DNA of 64,000 bases from VXYL01 sp965116345 (GTDB taxonomy: Bacteria; Pseudomonadota; Gammaproteobacteria; Pseudomonadales; Azotimanducaceae), in assembly GCA_965116345.1 (NCBI GenBank), contig OZ220680.1, forward strand, positions 2,232,001 through 2,296,000. Reading direction: 5' to 3'. Positions within the stretch are counted from its first letter, which is position 1; each line of letters opens with the position of its first letter. The position numbers were made by a program, and so were the translations under genes. The notes under the pieces are model-generated. The model was not told the origin of the DNA, did no database searches, and saw only the letters and a program-made list of their open reading frames with translations. Shown piece after piece: positions 1-9,350 of this stretch.

Positions 1-2
1 TG

Positions 3-1310
3 AGTCTGCGCCATCAGGACGGCACCACGGTGGCGCCGATCGATTCCCACACGAAGTCGACTTCCATCGAAATCAACGACACCGTCCGCTTCGGCGACTA
101 CGCCATCGACCTCGGCGTGCTGGTGAGCCAGGACGTGCTCTACGGCCAGGGCCTGCGGCACGCATCGGACAACGTGTCGGGCTTCGCCCTCGAACCCGGC
201 CGGAAGTACCGCATGTACGCCATCTCCGCGCGGGACATGGTGCAGCCGCGTCTGGGCATCACCTGGGCCTACAACCAGGCCGACACCGTCTTCGCCAACT
301 TCGCACGCTACAACCCCGAGGCGAGTTCGCTTGCCCGCGCGGCGTCGTGGGACCGGAATACCCGGGCGTCCCTGCGCGTGCTGTTCGACTCGGCCGGCCG
401 GGCCATCTCCAGCGAGCCGCAACCGGGATCGTCGGGCAAGGTCTTCCAGGACGGGTTGAAGCCGCGGCGCATCGACGAGTGGACGGTGGGAACCACCCGC
501 GCCTTGGCTGGAGGGCTCCGGCTCCGCGCGCATCTGCGCCGCCGCGCGGGGTCACGCTTCTGGGAGGACACCTGGAACCTGTCCCGCAGCTACGACAACG
601 CCCCGGCCGACATCGGCGCCAAGGGACCGTACGTGCCACACCTCGACTCCATCCGTGCCGAAATCGGCGGTTCGAGCTACGTCATCGCCGCCCTCGACGG
701 TGCCTACACCCGATACTGGGAGGCGGCGATCGAACTCGAATGGCGGGGCGAGCGCGGCTATGTCAACGCGTCCTACGTACGCAGCCGCTATACCGGCAAC
801 TTCGACCAGGACAACACCAGTTCGTACAACGACGCGAACCTGTTCATCGGCTCGTCGAGCCTCGCCGACGGCTACGGGCGACAGCTCTGGGATCACAAGG
901 ACGGCGTGCTGCGCGGCGACCGCCCGCACCTCGTGAAGGCGTTCGGCCGCCTCGACCTGCCGTGGCGGGGTGGTCTCGGCGCTTTCCTCGTCTATCAGTC
1001 CGGGCAGCCGTGGGAAGGCTGGGACGCCGCCGCCTACGGTCTGCCGAGCTACTTCTCGTCCACCATCCGCTACGCGGAGAAGGCCGGCAGCCGACGCAGC
1101 CCGAGCCACTGGCAGTTGGACCTTCGCTACACGCACCGGCTGCCGTTGGTGCTCGGCGTCAAAGCCGAGGTCCGCGTCGATCTGTTCAACGTCTTCGACC
1201 GCCAGACCGGCTACAACATCAATCCGGTGGTCCGCGATGCGACCTTCGGTCAGGCCCGCAGTTACTTCGACCCGCGGCGCGTGCAGGTCGCCATCAATTT
1301 TGCCATCTGA
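3..1310 (+). CDS. TonB-dependent outer-membrane receptor, C-terminal part (5' truncated by window edge)
   Basis: The frame is open to the left edge, so the protein starts outside the window; the first in-frame GTG (position 30) is not taken as a real start. About 435 residues are visible. They show the alternating aromatic/polar pattern of beta-barrel strands, and near the end LFNVFDRQTGYN, the typical penultimate-strand motif of TonB-dependent receptors. The protein finishes in an amphipathic strand (RRVQVAINFAI), as expected for recognition by the BAM complex. The plug domain and TonB box are not in view, so substrate (siderophore, vitamin, glycan or peptide) cannot be told. The stop is 3 bp from the end of the convergent gamma-glutamyltransferase gene. 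No SusD-like partner is visible. Confidence 0.8.
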   Translation, partial: SLRHQDGTTVAPIDSHTKSTSIEINDTVRFGDYAIDLGVLVSQDVLYGQGLRHASDNVSGFALEPGRKYRMYAISARDMVQPRLGITWAYNQADTVFANFARYNPEASSLARAASWDRNTRASLRVLFDSAGRAISSEPQPGSSGKVFQDGLKPRRIDEWTVGTTRALAGGLRLRAHLRRRAGSRFWEDTWNLSRSYDNAPADIGAKGPYVPHLDSIRAEIGGSSYVIAALDGAYTRYWEAAIELEWRGERGYVNASYVRSRYTGNFDQDNTSSYNDANLFIGSSSLADGYGRQLWDHKDGVLRGDRPHLVKAFGRLDLPWRGGLGAFLVYQSGQPWEGWDAAAYGLPSYFSSTIRYAEKAGSRRSPSHWQLDLRYTHRLPLVLGVKAEVRVDLFNVFDRQTGYNINPVVRDATFGQARSYFDPRRVQVAINFAI

Positions 1311-1313
1311 TCC

Positions 1314-2846
1314 TCAGACAACCATCCCGCTGCCGCCTCGGCGCGGGTCGCCGACGGCAATGAAACGACCTTCGCGCTCGCCCGCCACGTGGACGCCGCC
1401 GAAGAACAGGTTGACCCGGCCCCAGTGCTCCACATCGTCGAAGGCGTCTTCAAGGACGGCCACGGTTTCGGCCGGGAAGTCCCCTTCCAGGCTCAGGTGT
1501 TCTCCCTCGACGTGCAGTCGCGGCGCCACCACTGCGGCTTCGGGGGACAGCTCCGCGCGTACGAGGTGGTCGATGGCCTGGACGACAGCGCTGCGAATCC
1601 GGTTCGAACCTCCGGTACCTAAGACGAGGCGTTCACCGGGCCGCTCGACCAGCGTCGGCGCCATCATCGACGCGAGACGCGTGCCTGGTGTCCAGGCATG
1701 GAAGCCGTCGGGATTGATGTCCTCCTCGCCAAGCATGTTGTTCAGCACGATTCCGGTACCCGGAATCAGGCGACCGCAGCCTTCGCCGTTGGACACCGTC
1801 ATACTGGCCAGGTTGCCCTCGCTGTCCGCCACGCTCATGTGCGTCGTACCCCGCCGCGACCGGGCGCGGCCAAGCATCTCCCGCCGATAGCGGGCGACGA
1901 GCTCGGGATCGAACGGTGCCGCGGTGCCCGCCTCGAGACGGGCCTGGTTGGTCAAACGCATGGCGTGGGCGAGGTTCGCGATGCGCTGCGTCTCGTCCAC
2001 GGGCTCGGTGTTCTCGAGCAAGCCCAGGGCAAGGGCGACGAGCGCGCCGCCGGTGGAAGGCAGGGGATTCGTGGCGACCCTTGCTCCGCGATAGCGGAGC
2101 GCGAGTGGTTTCCGCCGGATGGTGCGGTAGCTCGCGAGGTCTTCGGCGCGAATCTGACCACCGTTGCGGCAAAGTTTGACGAGGCGGGCGGCCATTTCAC
2201 CGCGATAGAACAATTCGGCGCCCTCGTCGCGCAGTGCCTCGATGGAGTCCGCCAGATCCGGCTGCCGCAGGATGTCACCCTCGCCCAACGGGATCCTGCG
2301 ACCCCCGGCGTACACCTCGCGGACATCGTCGTTGGCGCAGAAGATCGGTGCGACCGTATCCAACATGTACGCCTGCAGCGGCGTCACGCGAACACCCTCG
2401 CGCGCGGCGTCGACCGCGGGTTGCATGAGCCGCTTCAGCGGCAGGCGGCAGAGGTCGGCATGGATGTCGAACAGGCCGCGCACGCAGCCCGGCGTGGTCG
2501 CTGCACCCACGCCGATGTGGAATTCCTGCGTCACCCCGCCGAAGTCCACCTCGACGTCGTAGAAGTCGAGAGTATCGGGCGCCCGCTTCGCCAGTGGGGT
2601 CTGCACGAAGAAGTCGTAGACCACCGGATCGCCGCCCGCGGGCCGCGCGAGCAGGAAGCCTCCCCCGGCAAGGGAGGCAAGCACCGGTTCGCACACGCAG
2701 GCAGCGCACTGGGCCGCGACGACGGCATCGAAGGCGTTGCCGCCGTCTCGGAGAACCTCGGCCGCGGCTGCCGCCGTCACCGGATGTCCGCAGGCGACGG
2801 CACCCAACGACTTCCTTGCCCGTTTCACGACAGTCTGAGGTGGCAA
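1314..2846 (-). CDS. Gamma-glutamyltransferase family Ntn-hydrolase
   Basis: A 510-residue member of the gamma-glutamyltranspeptidase family, in which a precursor cleaves itself and the new N-terminal Thr of the small subunit is the nucleophile. The N-terminal AVACGHPVTAAAAAEVLRDGGNAFDAVVA block is family-typical (large subunit). The processing site is RRGTTHMSVAD, with T334 the predicted nucleophile, followed by EGNLASMT and GTGGSNRIRSAV in the small subunit. There is no signal peptide, unlike secreted GGTs, so a cytoplasmic role, or a HpxW/acylase-like branch of the family, is more likely than periplasmic glutathione turnover. The longest frame starts at TTG 2846; a GTG at 2828 (residue 7) is an equally possible start. 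It converges on the receptor gene; the alarmone synthetase gene lies 27 bp upstream. Confidence 0.88.
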   Translation of the reverse strand: MPPQTVVKRARKSLGAVACGHPVTAAAAAEVLRDGGNAFDAVVAAQCAACVCEPVLASLAGGGFLLARPAGGDPVVYDFFVQTPLAKRAPDTLDFYDVEVDFGGVTQEFHIGVGAATTPGCVRGLFDIHADLCRLPLKRLMQPAVDAAREGVRVTPLQAYMLDTVAPIFCANDDVREVYAGGRRIPLGEGDILRQPDLADSIEALRDEGAELFYRGEMAARLVKLCRNGGQIRAEDLASYRTIRRKPLALRYRGARVATNPLPSTGGALVALALGLLENTEPVDETQRIANLAHAMRLTNQARLEAGTAAPFDPELVARYRREMLGRARSRRGTTHMSVADSEGNLASMTVSNGEGCGRLIPGTGIVLNNMLGEEDINPDGFHAWTPGTRLASMMAPTLVERPGERLVLGTGGSNRIRSAVVQAIDHLVRAELSPEAAVVAPRLHVEGEHLSLEGDFPAETVAVLEDAFDDVEHWGRVNLFFGGVHVAGEREGRFIAVGDPRRGGSGMVV

Positions 2847-2873
2847 CGACGGTCTACTGCTACGGACTCGTTG

Positions 2874-4004
2874 TCAGCCAATCGCGCGCTTGAGTCGATC
2901 GACAAAGACCCTCGTGTCTGCGAAATAGCTCGGATACGCATCGCGCAGGGTCTCGATCGAGGCGACCCGGACGAGAACGGTGTCGGCACCAGGGAAGTGC
3001 TCGATTGCCGCTTCCACCTCCTCGAAGGCGCGTATCGCCTCCTCGCGCTCGTAGTCGGCGTATTCGTTCCAACGTACGCGGGCACCGCCATCGGGCATCG
3101 AGTCGACAATGATATGGAAGTACTCCGCCTGCCCATTCCGAACATGGCCCTCCAGCACCCGCAGGGTCTCGCGGTACCTCTCGAGCCGCGCGACCGCTTC
3201 CACGGCGTGCGCGACCTCGGTCAGTTCCTCCCGTATCGCCTGTCTCGACAGCGGCGTTCCCGGCACCCGGGGTAGATCTTCGATCATCGCCATCTCGGCG
3301 CCCATGAGGGCGAACAGTCGTAACCATCGGTCGTCGCCTGCACTGGACTTCAACGCTTGACCCGAGAAAGTGCCCACCGTCTCAACGGCCGTCGCCCAGA
3401 CATGCTGCGAGCGTGACCGAAGCTGGATCTCGATGCGCATGCCCTCGTAGACCGATTCGTCCTGGCGTTCAGGCTGAAACCGGCTGATCAAGTGAATCCC
3501 CCTATAGCCGCTGTTCCTCGGTTCGGCGATGTAGTCGTCGGTGTGGACCACGGCGTGCGTCGAGGGCTTGCTCGCGTAGCCGTCCGCGGTGCTTCGAACG
3601 TCCAAAGCGGTCGCGACCACCGCTCGACATCCGCCGATGTCCTGCATCCGGGCAAGGTTCATGCTACGGAACCGTCGAAGCTTGGCGTCGATGGAAGAGA
3701 GGCGCTTCAGGCGCTGTGCCACAAGCGCGTCCTTGTCGTATTCCGCGACCCTTGTCGCCAATTCCCTTCGCACGCGGTCGAGAGGCGCACTGTGAGCCGC
3801 CCGCCAATCGTTCACGATCAAGCGGGCCTGGCGTAGCTCGTCCGGCGAACTCGACGGCGAAATCAAGGAATCGCCCGCGGCGTTCACCTGCGTGCGCGAG
3901 TAGTGCGGCTCAGGTGCGGCCGCTTCGCCCGATGGTCTGCTGAGTTGGGTCGAAGCGGTGAGCGGTTTCGCCGCGGCCGTTGCCTCGTTGGACTTCGTGG
4001 CCAT
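2874..4004 (-). CDS. Stand-alone RelA/SpoT-type (p)ppGpp synthetase domain protein
   Basis: A 376-residue protein with a RelA/SpoT nucleotidyltransferase domain at about residues 60-235. Visible active-site blocks are RLKRLSSIDAKLRR (ATP-binding basic helix), MQDIGGCRAVV (the D-x-x-G-x-R metal site), SGYRGIHLI (the guanosine-stacking Tyr loop) and IEIQLRSRSQHVWA (E-x-Q-x-R plus W). All expected catalytic residues are present, so it is probably active. There is no HD hydrolase, TGS or ACT domain, which makes it a small alarmone synthetase rather than a housekeeping RelA/SpoT. The last 130 residues are charged and helical and I do not recognise them. The start is set at ATG 4004 (MATKSN); the frame extends 38 codons further up, but through a REP-like repeat. 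It lies just beyond a MazF-type toxin on the same strand, so a toxin/defence role is possible. Confidence 0.82.
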   Translation of the reverse strand: MATKSNEATAAAKPLTASTQLSRPSGEAAAPEPHYSRTQVNAAGDSLISPSSSPDELRQARLIVNDWRAAHSAPLDRVRRELATRVAEYDKDALVAQRLKRLSSIDAKLRRFRSMNLARMQDIGGCRAVVATALDVRSTADGYASKPSTHAVVHTDDYIAEPRNSGYRGIHLISRFQPERQDESVYEGMRIEIQLRSRSQHVWATAVETVGTFSGQALKSSAGDDRWLRLFALMGAEMAMIEDLPRVPGTPLSRQAIREELTEVAHAVEAVARLERYRETLRVLEGHVRNGQAEYFHIIVDSMPDGGARVRWNEYADYEREEAIRAFEEVEAAIEHFPGADTVLVRVASIETLRDAYPSYFADTRVFVDRLKRAIG

Positions 4005-4079
4005 GATGTCGGGTGTTCGCCCGTCTCCCGCCCAGATTTGCAGTATCGCACGTTGCACTACTTGGCTGCGGCCACGCGG

Positions 4080-4102
4080 GGGCGCGACAGCCTCGCCCCT
4101 AC
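4080..4102 (-). repeat. REP-like palindrome, copy 1
   Basis: On the minus strand this begins GTAGGGGCGAGGCTGTCG, a diverged member of the family seen at 35736, 42593, 47602, 47663, 47753 and 58264. The stem is imperfect, with one bulged base. It lies 26 bp beyond the mazF-like stop codon and upstream of the alarmone synthetase start, in the same orientation as those genes. Confidence 0.6.
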
Positions 4103-4127
4103 GATCACGTTCAGACACTCGCCGGGG

Positions 4128-4466
4128 CTACAGGCTCAATACCAGACGCAGGCCGTCCTCGACTTGGCGAAGGAGACTGTCGGTGACCCGGCCGGCCCGG
4201 GTGCTCAGGAAGGTCTTGTCAAGCGTGACGAGCTGAGACACGTTGACGACCGAGTCCCTTGGTAGGCCGGATTCGCGTCTCGGCAATCCGGCGTTTCCCG
4301 GCGCAGCGGCCAGTGCGAGGTTCGAGGTGATGGCCGCCGCGACCGTTGTGCCGATGCGGCTACGATTGAAAGCGTCCGACTGCAGCACCAGAACCGGACG
4401 CCGGAAACCCGGCTCGGAACCTCCCGGTTCAGGCAATTCGGCCCACCAGACCTCCCCTCGCTTCAC
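4128..4466 (-). CDS. MazF/PemK-family endoribonuclease toxin
   Basis: A 112-residue protein with the PemK/MazF fold signature: MKRGEVWWAELPEPGGSEPGFRRPVLVLQ at the N-terminus (R-G-E-V-W-W, then G-S-E-x-x-x-x-R-P-V-L-V), then the strand-helix region ITSNLALAAAPGNAGL and SVVNVSQLVTLDK. Family members are mRNA interferases held inactive by a cognate antitoxin. Length is typical (about 110). Its ATG overlaps the stop of the upstream antitoxin by 4 nt (ATGA), the usual antitoxin-first coupled arrangement. The next gene downstream on the same strand is an alarmone synthetase. Confidence 0.9.
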   Translation of the reverse strand: MKRGEVWWAELPEPGGSEPGFRRPVLVLQSDAFNRSRIGTTVAAAITSNLALAAAPGNAGLPRRESGLPRDSVVNVSQLVTLDKTFLSTRAGRVTDSLLRQVEDGLRLVLSL

Positions 4467-4708
4467 CAGTCGCTATCCCGGACAAACGAGGCAAACTGCA
4501 GCGCTTGCAGTCGTTCGTCGAGCTTCGAGATCTCCGAGTCGTCGCCGTAGACGTCATTGAGCGCCTCGGTCACTCCGTCCCCGACATGGCGGGCGACGAA
4601 CTCCTTGACCGCTGTGGCATATAGTTGGCTCCGCGACATCCCGAGCGCCCTCGCGGTCCGTTCCGCCGCTTCGAAGATCTCGTCCCGGATGGAAATTGCC
4701 GTTTTCAT
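4463..4708 (-). CDS. Ribbon-helix-helix antitoxin of the MazF-type pair
   Basis: An 81-residue protein, MKTAISIRDEIFEAAERTARALGMSRSQLYATAVKEFV, which is a classic ribbon-helix-helix DNA-binding N-terminus: short strand, helix, then the G-M-S-R-S-Q-L turn and helix. The acidic C-terminal tail (ALNDVYGDDSEISKLDERLQALQ) would wrap the toxin. A frame can be drawn much further upstream, but family length and the RHH register place the start at ATG 4708; an upstream ATG within the operator (MTIVILVQ extension) is less likely. It overlaps the toxin start by 4 nt. A palindrome 9 bp upstream of the start is the natural autorepression operator. Confidence 0.85.
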   Translation of the reverse strand: MKTAISIRDEIFEAAERTARALGMSRSQLYATAVKEFVARHVGDGVTEALNDVYGDDSEISKLDERLQALQFASFVRDSDW

Positions 4709-4716
4709 CTGCACGA

Positions 4717-4734
4717 GTATGACAATGGTCATAC
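4717..4734. promoter_or_regulatory. Palindromic operator candidate of the toxin-antitoxin pair
   Basis: GTATGAC AATG GTCATAC is a perfect 7-bp inverted repeat with a 4-bp spacer, beginning 8 bp beyond the antitoxin start codon. RHH antitoxins bind such short palindromes to autoregulate. Next to it (4741-4760) the 10-mer GCAACCGTTG is repeated twice in exact tandem; each unit contains the near-palindrome CAACCGTTG, so the regulatory region may hold two kinds of site. Confidence 0.6.
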
Positions 4735-4829
4735 CCCGCTGCAACCGTTGGCAACCGTTGCGGATCGCAATCGGCGCCAGGTCGTATGGGGCATAATGGT
4801 CGGCTGCACCGACCGGAGAGGAACGACCA

Positions 4830-5738
4830 ATGAAATCTCTCGCTAGACTCGCGACCGTTGTTGCAGCCCCGCTGGCGCTCTTCGCACTGGCGGCCTGCAC
4901 CACACAGACGGCGGAGCCCCCACCGCCTCCGCCGGAACCCGACCCACCCACCACGGAAATATGGCGAGCCGCGGGCGAAGGCGATATCGCCGAACTCGAG
5001 GCCCACAAGCACGCGGGTACGGATCTCGACACACAGGCGCCCGAAATACTGATCACCCCTCTCACCATCGCCGCCATCGCCGGCCAACTGGAAGCTACCC
5101 GATGGTTGCTGGACAACGGCGCGGACATAAACGCCACGAATGGCGATGGCGGCAACGCTCTGGGCGCCGCTGCGTTTCTCGGGCGGGCCGAGATCGCCGA
5201 ACTCCTGATCGAAGCCGGTATCGATACGTCCGCGCGCACCGCCGAAGGAAACTCGGCGGCCGACTCGGCTCGAACCGACTGGGGTACTACCGAGTACATC
5301 GCTGCCATGCTGCAACTGGACGTCGACCGGGAGACCGTTGAGGCCGGGCGCGCGAAAATCATCGCCATGCTCGGTGGTGGCTCGACCGGTGGCGGGTTCG
5401 ACGAACTCGCCTTTGCGATCGTCAACAACGATGCCGCGGCGGTCAAGGCCGCCCTCGCCGGGGGTGCCGAGGTCAACTCGCGCAACCCCGACATGGGTAG
5501 CACGCCGCTGATCGTCGCCGCGTTCGTGGGCCGCGACGAGATCGCCAAGATGCTGATTGCCGCCGGCGCCGACATCAACGCGACGGACAACAGCGGCTTA
5601 AACGCACTGGCGGTCGCCGAACTCGATTGGCAGACCACCCAGGACATCGCCGCGGCACTGCAGATTCCCCTGACGGATCCGGATGCGATCAAAAAGGGCA
5701 AAGCCCAGATCGCCAAGATGCTGCGGGCCAAGAACTAA
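4830..5738 (+). CDS. Ankyrin-repeat lipoprotein with internal duplication
   Basis: A 302-residue protein with a lipoprotein signal peptide: basic MKSLAR, hydrophobic core, lipobox LAAC with Cys23. A Pro-rich tether (about 29-42) follows, then ankyrin repeats. The body is two homologous halves of about 130 residues. Each has two or three ankyrin units (NGADINATNGDGGNALGAAAF and AGADINATDNSGLNALAVAE) and then the same non-ankyrin tail (DWGTTEYIAAMLQL...AKIIAML against DWQTTQDIAAALQI...AQIAKML). Ankyrin repeats mediate protein contacts; this one would sit in the periplasm anchored to a membrane. No enzymatic domain is seen. The Shine-Dalgarno GGAGAGGA precedes the ATG. It diverges from the toxin-antitoxin operon. 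Confidence 0.85.
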   Translation: MKSLARLATVVAAPLALFALAACTTQTAEPPPPPPEPDPPTTEIWRAAGEGDIAELEAHKHAGTDLDTQAPEILITPLTIAAIAGQLEATRWLLDNGADINATNGDGGNALGAAAFLGRAEIAELLIEAGIDTSARTAEGNSAADSARTDWGTTEYIAAMLQLDVDRETVEAGRAKIIAMLGGGSTGGGFDELAFAIVNNDAAAVKAALAGGAEVNSRNPDMGSTPLIVAAFVGRDEIAKMLIAAGADINATDNSGLNALAVAELDWQTTQDIAAALQIPLTDPDAIKKGKAQIAKMLRAKN

Positions 5739-5740
5739 AG

Positions 5741-6001
5741 CGACCGGTCGCAAGGGAATTCACTCGCAACGAACGCAGCACCGAGTCCCGCAAGAACATC
5801 ATCTACCGCATTCGCAACAAGAGCCGTCAGCCGGACAAGCTGGTCAACGGCATCACCGACCACCCGGACCGCGGCCAATTCGGCGAGTGGTTGGAGTACG
5901 AAGAAGGCAACGACCCCTGGAAGCGCTCCAAGTACGCCATGTGCCATATGTGGCACGAGTGGGAGGGCATGGGGGACGTGGTCGCAGACGGCGCCAAGTA
6001 G
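5741..6001 (+). pseudogene. Coding-like fragment without a start codon, probable gene remnant
   Basis: Just after the ankyrin gene a different frame stays open to TAG 5999-6001. It has the codon bias of genuine genes here (mostly C or G in third positions) and a non-random protein: RKNIIYRIRNKSRQPDKLVNG, then EWLEYEEGNDPWKRSKYAMCH and MWHEWEGMGDVVADGAK. There is no usable start before TTG/ATG codons deep in the fragment, and upstream the frame runs into the ankyrin gene. This looks like the 3' end of a gene whose 5' part was lost or replaced. I do not recognise the family. A short intact gene using a rare start is the alternative. Confidence 0.35.
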
Positions 6002-6018
6002 ATCGCAAACGATCACGG

Positions 6019-6048
6019 TCGACAGTCTTTCGCGCCATCGCGTACACT
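6019..6048 (+). promoter_or_regulatory. Putative sigma70 promoter of the thiamine operon
   Basis: TCGACA (6019-6024), an 18-bp spacer and TACACT (6043-6048) match 5/6 and 4/6 of the sigma70 hexamers. They are placed so that transcription would begin about 6055, right at the first bases of the TPP aptamer. No better candidate is seen before thiC. Confidence 0.45.
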
Positions 6049-6056
6049 CAAAGCCG

Positions 6057-6148
6057 TTGTCGGGGAGCCTTCGGGCTGAGACGCCGGTTTTCAACGAGGA
6101 CCAGGCGGACCCGCTGAACCTGATCCGGTTAATTCCGGCGTAGGGAAC
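6057..6148 (+). ncRNA. TPP riboswitch (THI element)
   Basis: The two most conserved blocks of the thiamine pyrophosphate aptamer are present: GGGGAGCC-TTCG-GGCTGAGA (6061-6080) and CCGCTGAACCTGATCCGG followed by TTAATTCCGGCGTAGGGAA (6111-6147). Spacing and order are canonical, and it sits 58 bp before thiC. Beyond the aptamer, GCCCCC (6152-6157) can pair with GGGGGC (6196-6201), which covers the thiC Shine-Dalgarno (GGGGGG at 6195-6200, 5 nt from the ATG). I see no U-tract terminator. Control is therefore probably translational: TPP binding would favour sequestering the ribosome site. Confidence 0.95.
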
Positions 6149-6205
6149 AATGCCCCCGACGAGACACACGCAGCGCGGTCGAACAAGGGCCGCAGGGGGG
6201 CTTCG

Positions 6206-8092
<1,887 letters not shown>

Positions 8093-8114
8093 GAGAAGTA
8101 AGGACTTACTGACG

Positions 8115-9161
8115 ATGCGCGTCGCGATCGTTGGCGCTGGCTTGATCGGTCGCCTGCTCGGGTGGCGACTGAACGAGGCGGGGCATCGCGTCACCCTGTT
8201 TGAACGCTCTGCGCGCGACGAACCCGGCAGCGCCGCCCACATCGCCGCCGCCATGCTCGCGCCCATGAGCGAGCTGCCGAACAGCGATGCCGAGGTGTAC
8301 CGGATGGGCACGGCCAGCCTGTCGATCTGGCGGCAATGGCTCGCCGAGCTCGACGTCCCCCACGGCTTCGACGGTTCCATCGCAGTGGCCCATCGCGCGG
8401 ACGAACCGCTGCTCGCCACCTTCGAACGGGTCCTGCGTACACGCAGCGACGAGCCGCCACGGCGCCTGGACCGTCGCGCTCTCGACGAACTGGAACCCGG
8501 TTTGGCGCCAACCTTCACCACCGGCCTGTTCCTGCCTGGCGAAGGGTGGATCGACAACCGCGGCCTGCTCGAAGCCCTGGCCGCCCGGTGTGGCGAGATC
8601 CGCTACGGCCAATCCGCCGCCTTGGAAGACGACGAGGCGTTCTGGACCCGGCGCGTGCTGGATGGCGCGCGTGCCGAATTCGACGCTTTCGTCGACTGCC
8701 GGGGCGCAGGCGGCGACGAACCCGGATTGCGCCGGGTCAGAGGGGAGGTGGTGCGTCTCAGGGCGCCGGAAGTCAGCCTCGGGCGGCCGGTACGCCTCAT
8801 GCACCCCCGCTACCAGCTCTATGTCGCGCCTCGCACCGGCGACGAGTACGTCGTCGGCGCCACCCAGATCGAGAGTGACAGCCGGGCACCCGTTACCGTG
8901 CGCAGCGCGCTGGAGCTCTTGTCCGCCGCGTTCTCGCTGCACACGGGGTTCGCCGAAGCGGAGATCCTGTCACTCGATTCGGGCTTGCGCGCCGCCTTCG
9001 ACGACAACGTACCCCGCGTCTACTGGCGCGACGGAATCCTGCGCGTCAACGGCCTCTACCGTCACGGGTTCCTCGTCGCACCCGCAATCGTCCAGGCCGC
9101 GATGCAGCAGATCAACCAGCCGGAGTTCGAGCGATGCGGCTCAGCATCAATGGCGAGTTGA
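8115..9161 (+). CDS. thiO: Glycine oxidase ThiO (FAD-dependent)
   Basis: A 348-residue FAD-dependent amine oxidase of the DAO family. In thiamine synthesis ThiO oxidises glycine to dehydroglycine for the thiazole synthase. The N-terminal dinucleotide-binding motif is MRVAIVGAGLIGRLLGWRLNEAGH followed by the acidic end of strand 2 (LFERS). Other family features are AAHIAAAMLAPMSE (FAD contact), HPRYQLYVAPRTGDEYVVGATQIES, and the C-terminal NGLYRHGFLVAPAIVQ. ATG 8115 is chosen because it begins the FAD motif and has AGGAGAAGTAAGGA upstream; the frame extends further but would overlap thiC. thiO is the aerobic alternative to thiH, which is absent here. The 3' end overlaps thiS by 28 nt. Confidence 0.92.
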   Translation: MRVAIVGAGLIGRLLGWRLNEAGHRVTLFERSARDEPGSAAHIAAAMLAPMSELPNSDAEVYRMGTASLSIWRQWLAELDVPHGFDGSIAVAHRADEPLLATFERVLRTRSDEPPRRLDRRALDELEPGLAPTFTTGLFLPGEGWIDNRGLLEALAARCGEIRYGQSAALEDDEAFWTRRVLDGARAEFDAFVDCRGAGGDEPGLRRVRGEVVRLRAPEVSLGRPVRLMHPRYQLYVAPRTGDEYVVGATQIESDSRAPVTVRSALELLSAAFSLHTGFAEAEILSLDSGLRAAFDDNVPRVYWRDGILRVNGLYRHGFLVAPAIVQAAMQQINQPEFERCGSASMAS

Positions 9162-9349
9162 CGCAGCTGAACGGGCTGTCGGACGGCTCGAAGCCGAGTC
9201 TCGACCAGGTGTTGGCCGACCTCGGCTACGCCGGCAGGAAGGTGGCGGTCGCGGTCAACGAGACCTTCGTGCCGCGTACCGGCTGGCGCGATCACGTCGT
9301 CGAGGAAGGCGACCGCCTCGATGTCGTCGCGCCGATCCAGGGTGGCTGA
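9134..9349 (+). CDS. thiS: Sulfur-carrier protein ThiS
   Basis: A 71-residue ubiquitin-fold sulfur carrier. Its C-terminal Gly-Gly (PIQGG) is adenylated and thiocarboxylated and then donates sulfur to ThiG. MRLSINGE at the start and VAVAVNETFVPRTGW with EEGDRLDVVAPIQGG are ThiS-typical. It starts inside the end of thiO and stops 1 bp before the thiG ATG, so translation is coupled. The adenylating enzyme ThiF is not in this window and must be elsewhere, or be replaced by a MoeB-like enzyme. Confidence 0.95.
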   Translation: MRLSINGELTQLNGLSDGSKPSLDQVLADLGYAGRKVAVAVNETFVPRTGWRDHVVEEGDRLDVVAPIQGG

Positions 9350-9350
9350 G

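Noticed and set aside
1603..1616. GGTTCGAACC, resembling a tRNA T-loop
   Set aside because: No acceptor, D or anticodon stems around it; it lies inside the gamma-glutamyltransferase coding sequence.
1698..3275. A 525-codon plus-strand frame opposite the gamma-glutamyltransferase gene
   Set aside because: Antisense shadow; the minus-strand protein has intact catalytic motifs.
3745..3762. Possible extra REP-like copy (CGACCCTTGTCGCC)
   Set aside because: Only the loop and part of one arm match, it lies within coding sequence and has no GTAGGGG head.
4709..5731. Long minus-strand extension of the antitoxin frame
   Set aside because: It is antisense to the ankyrin gene; family length fixes the antitoxin at 81 residues.
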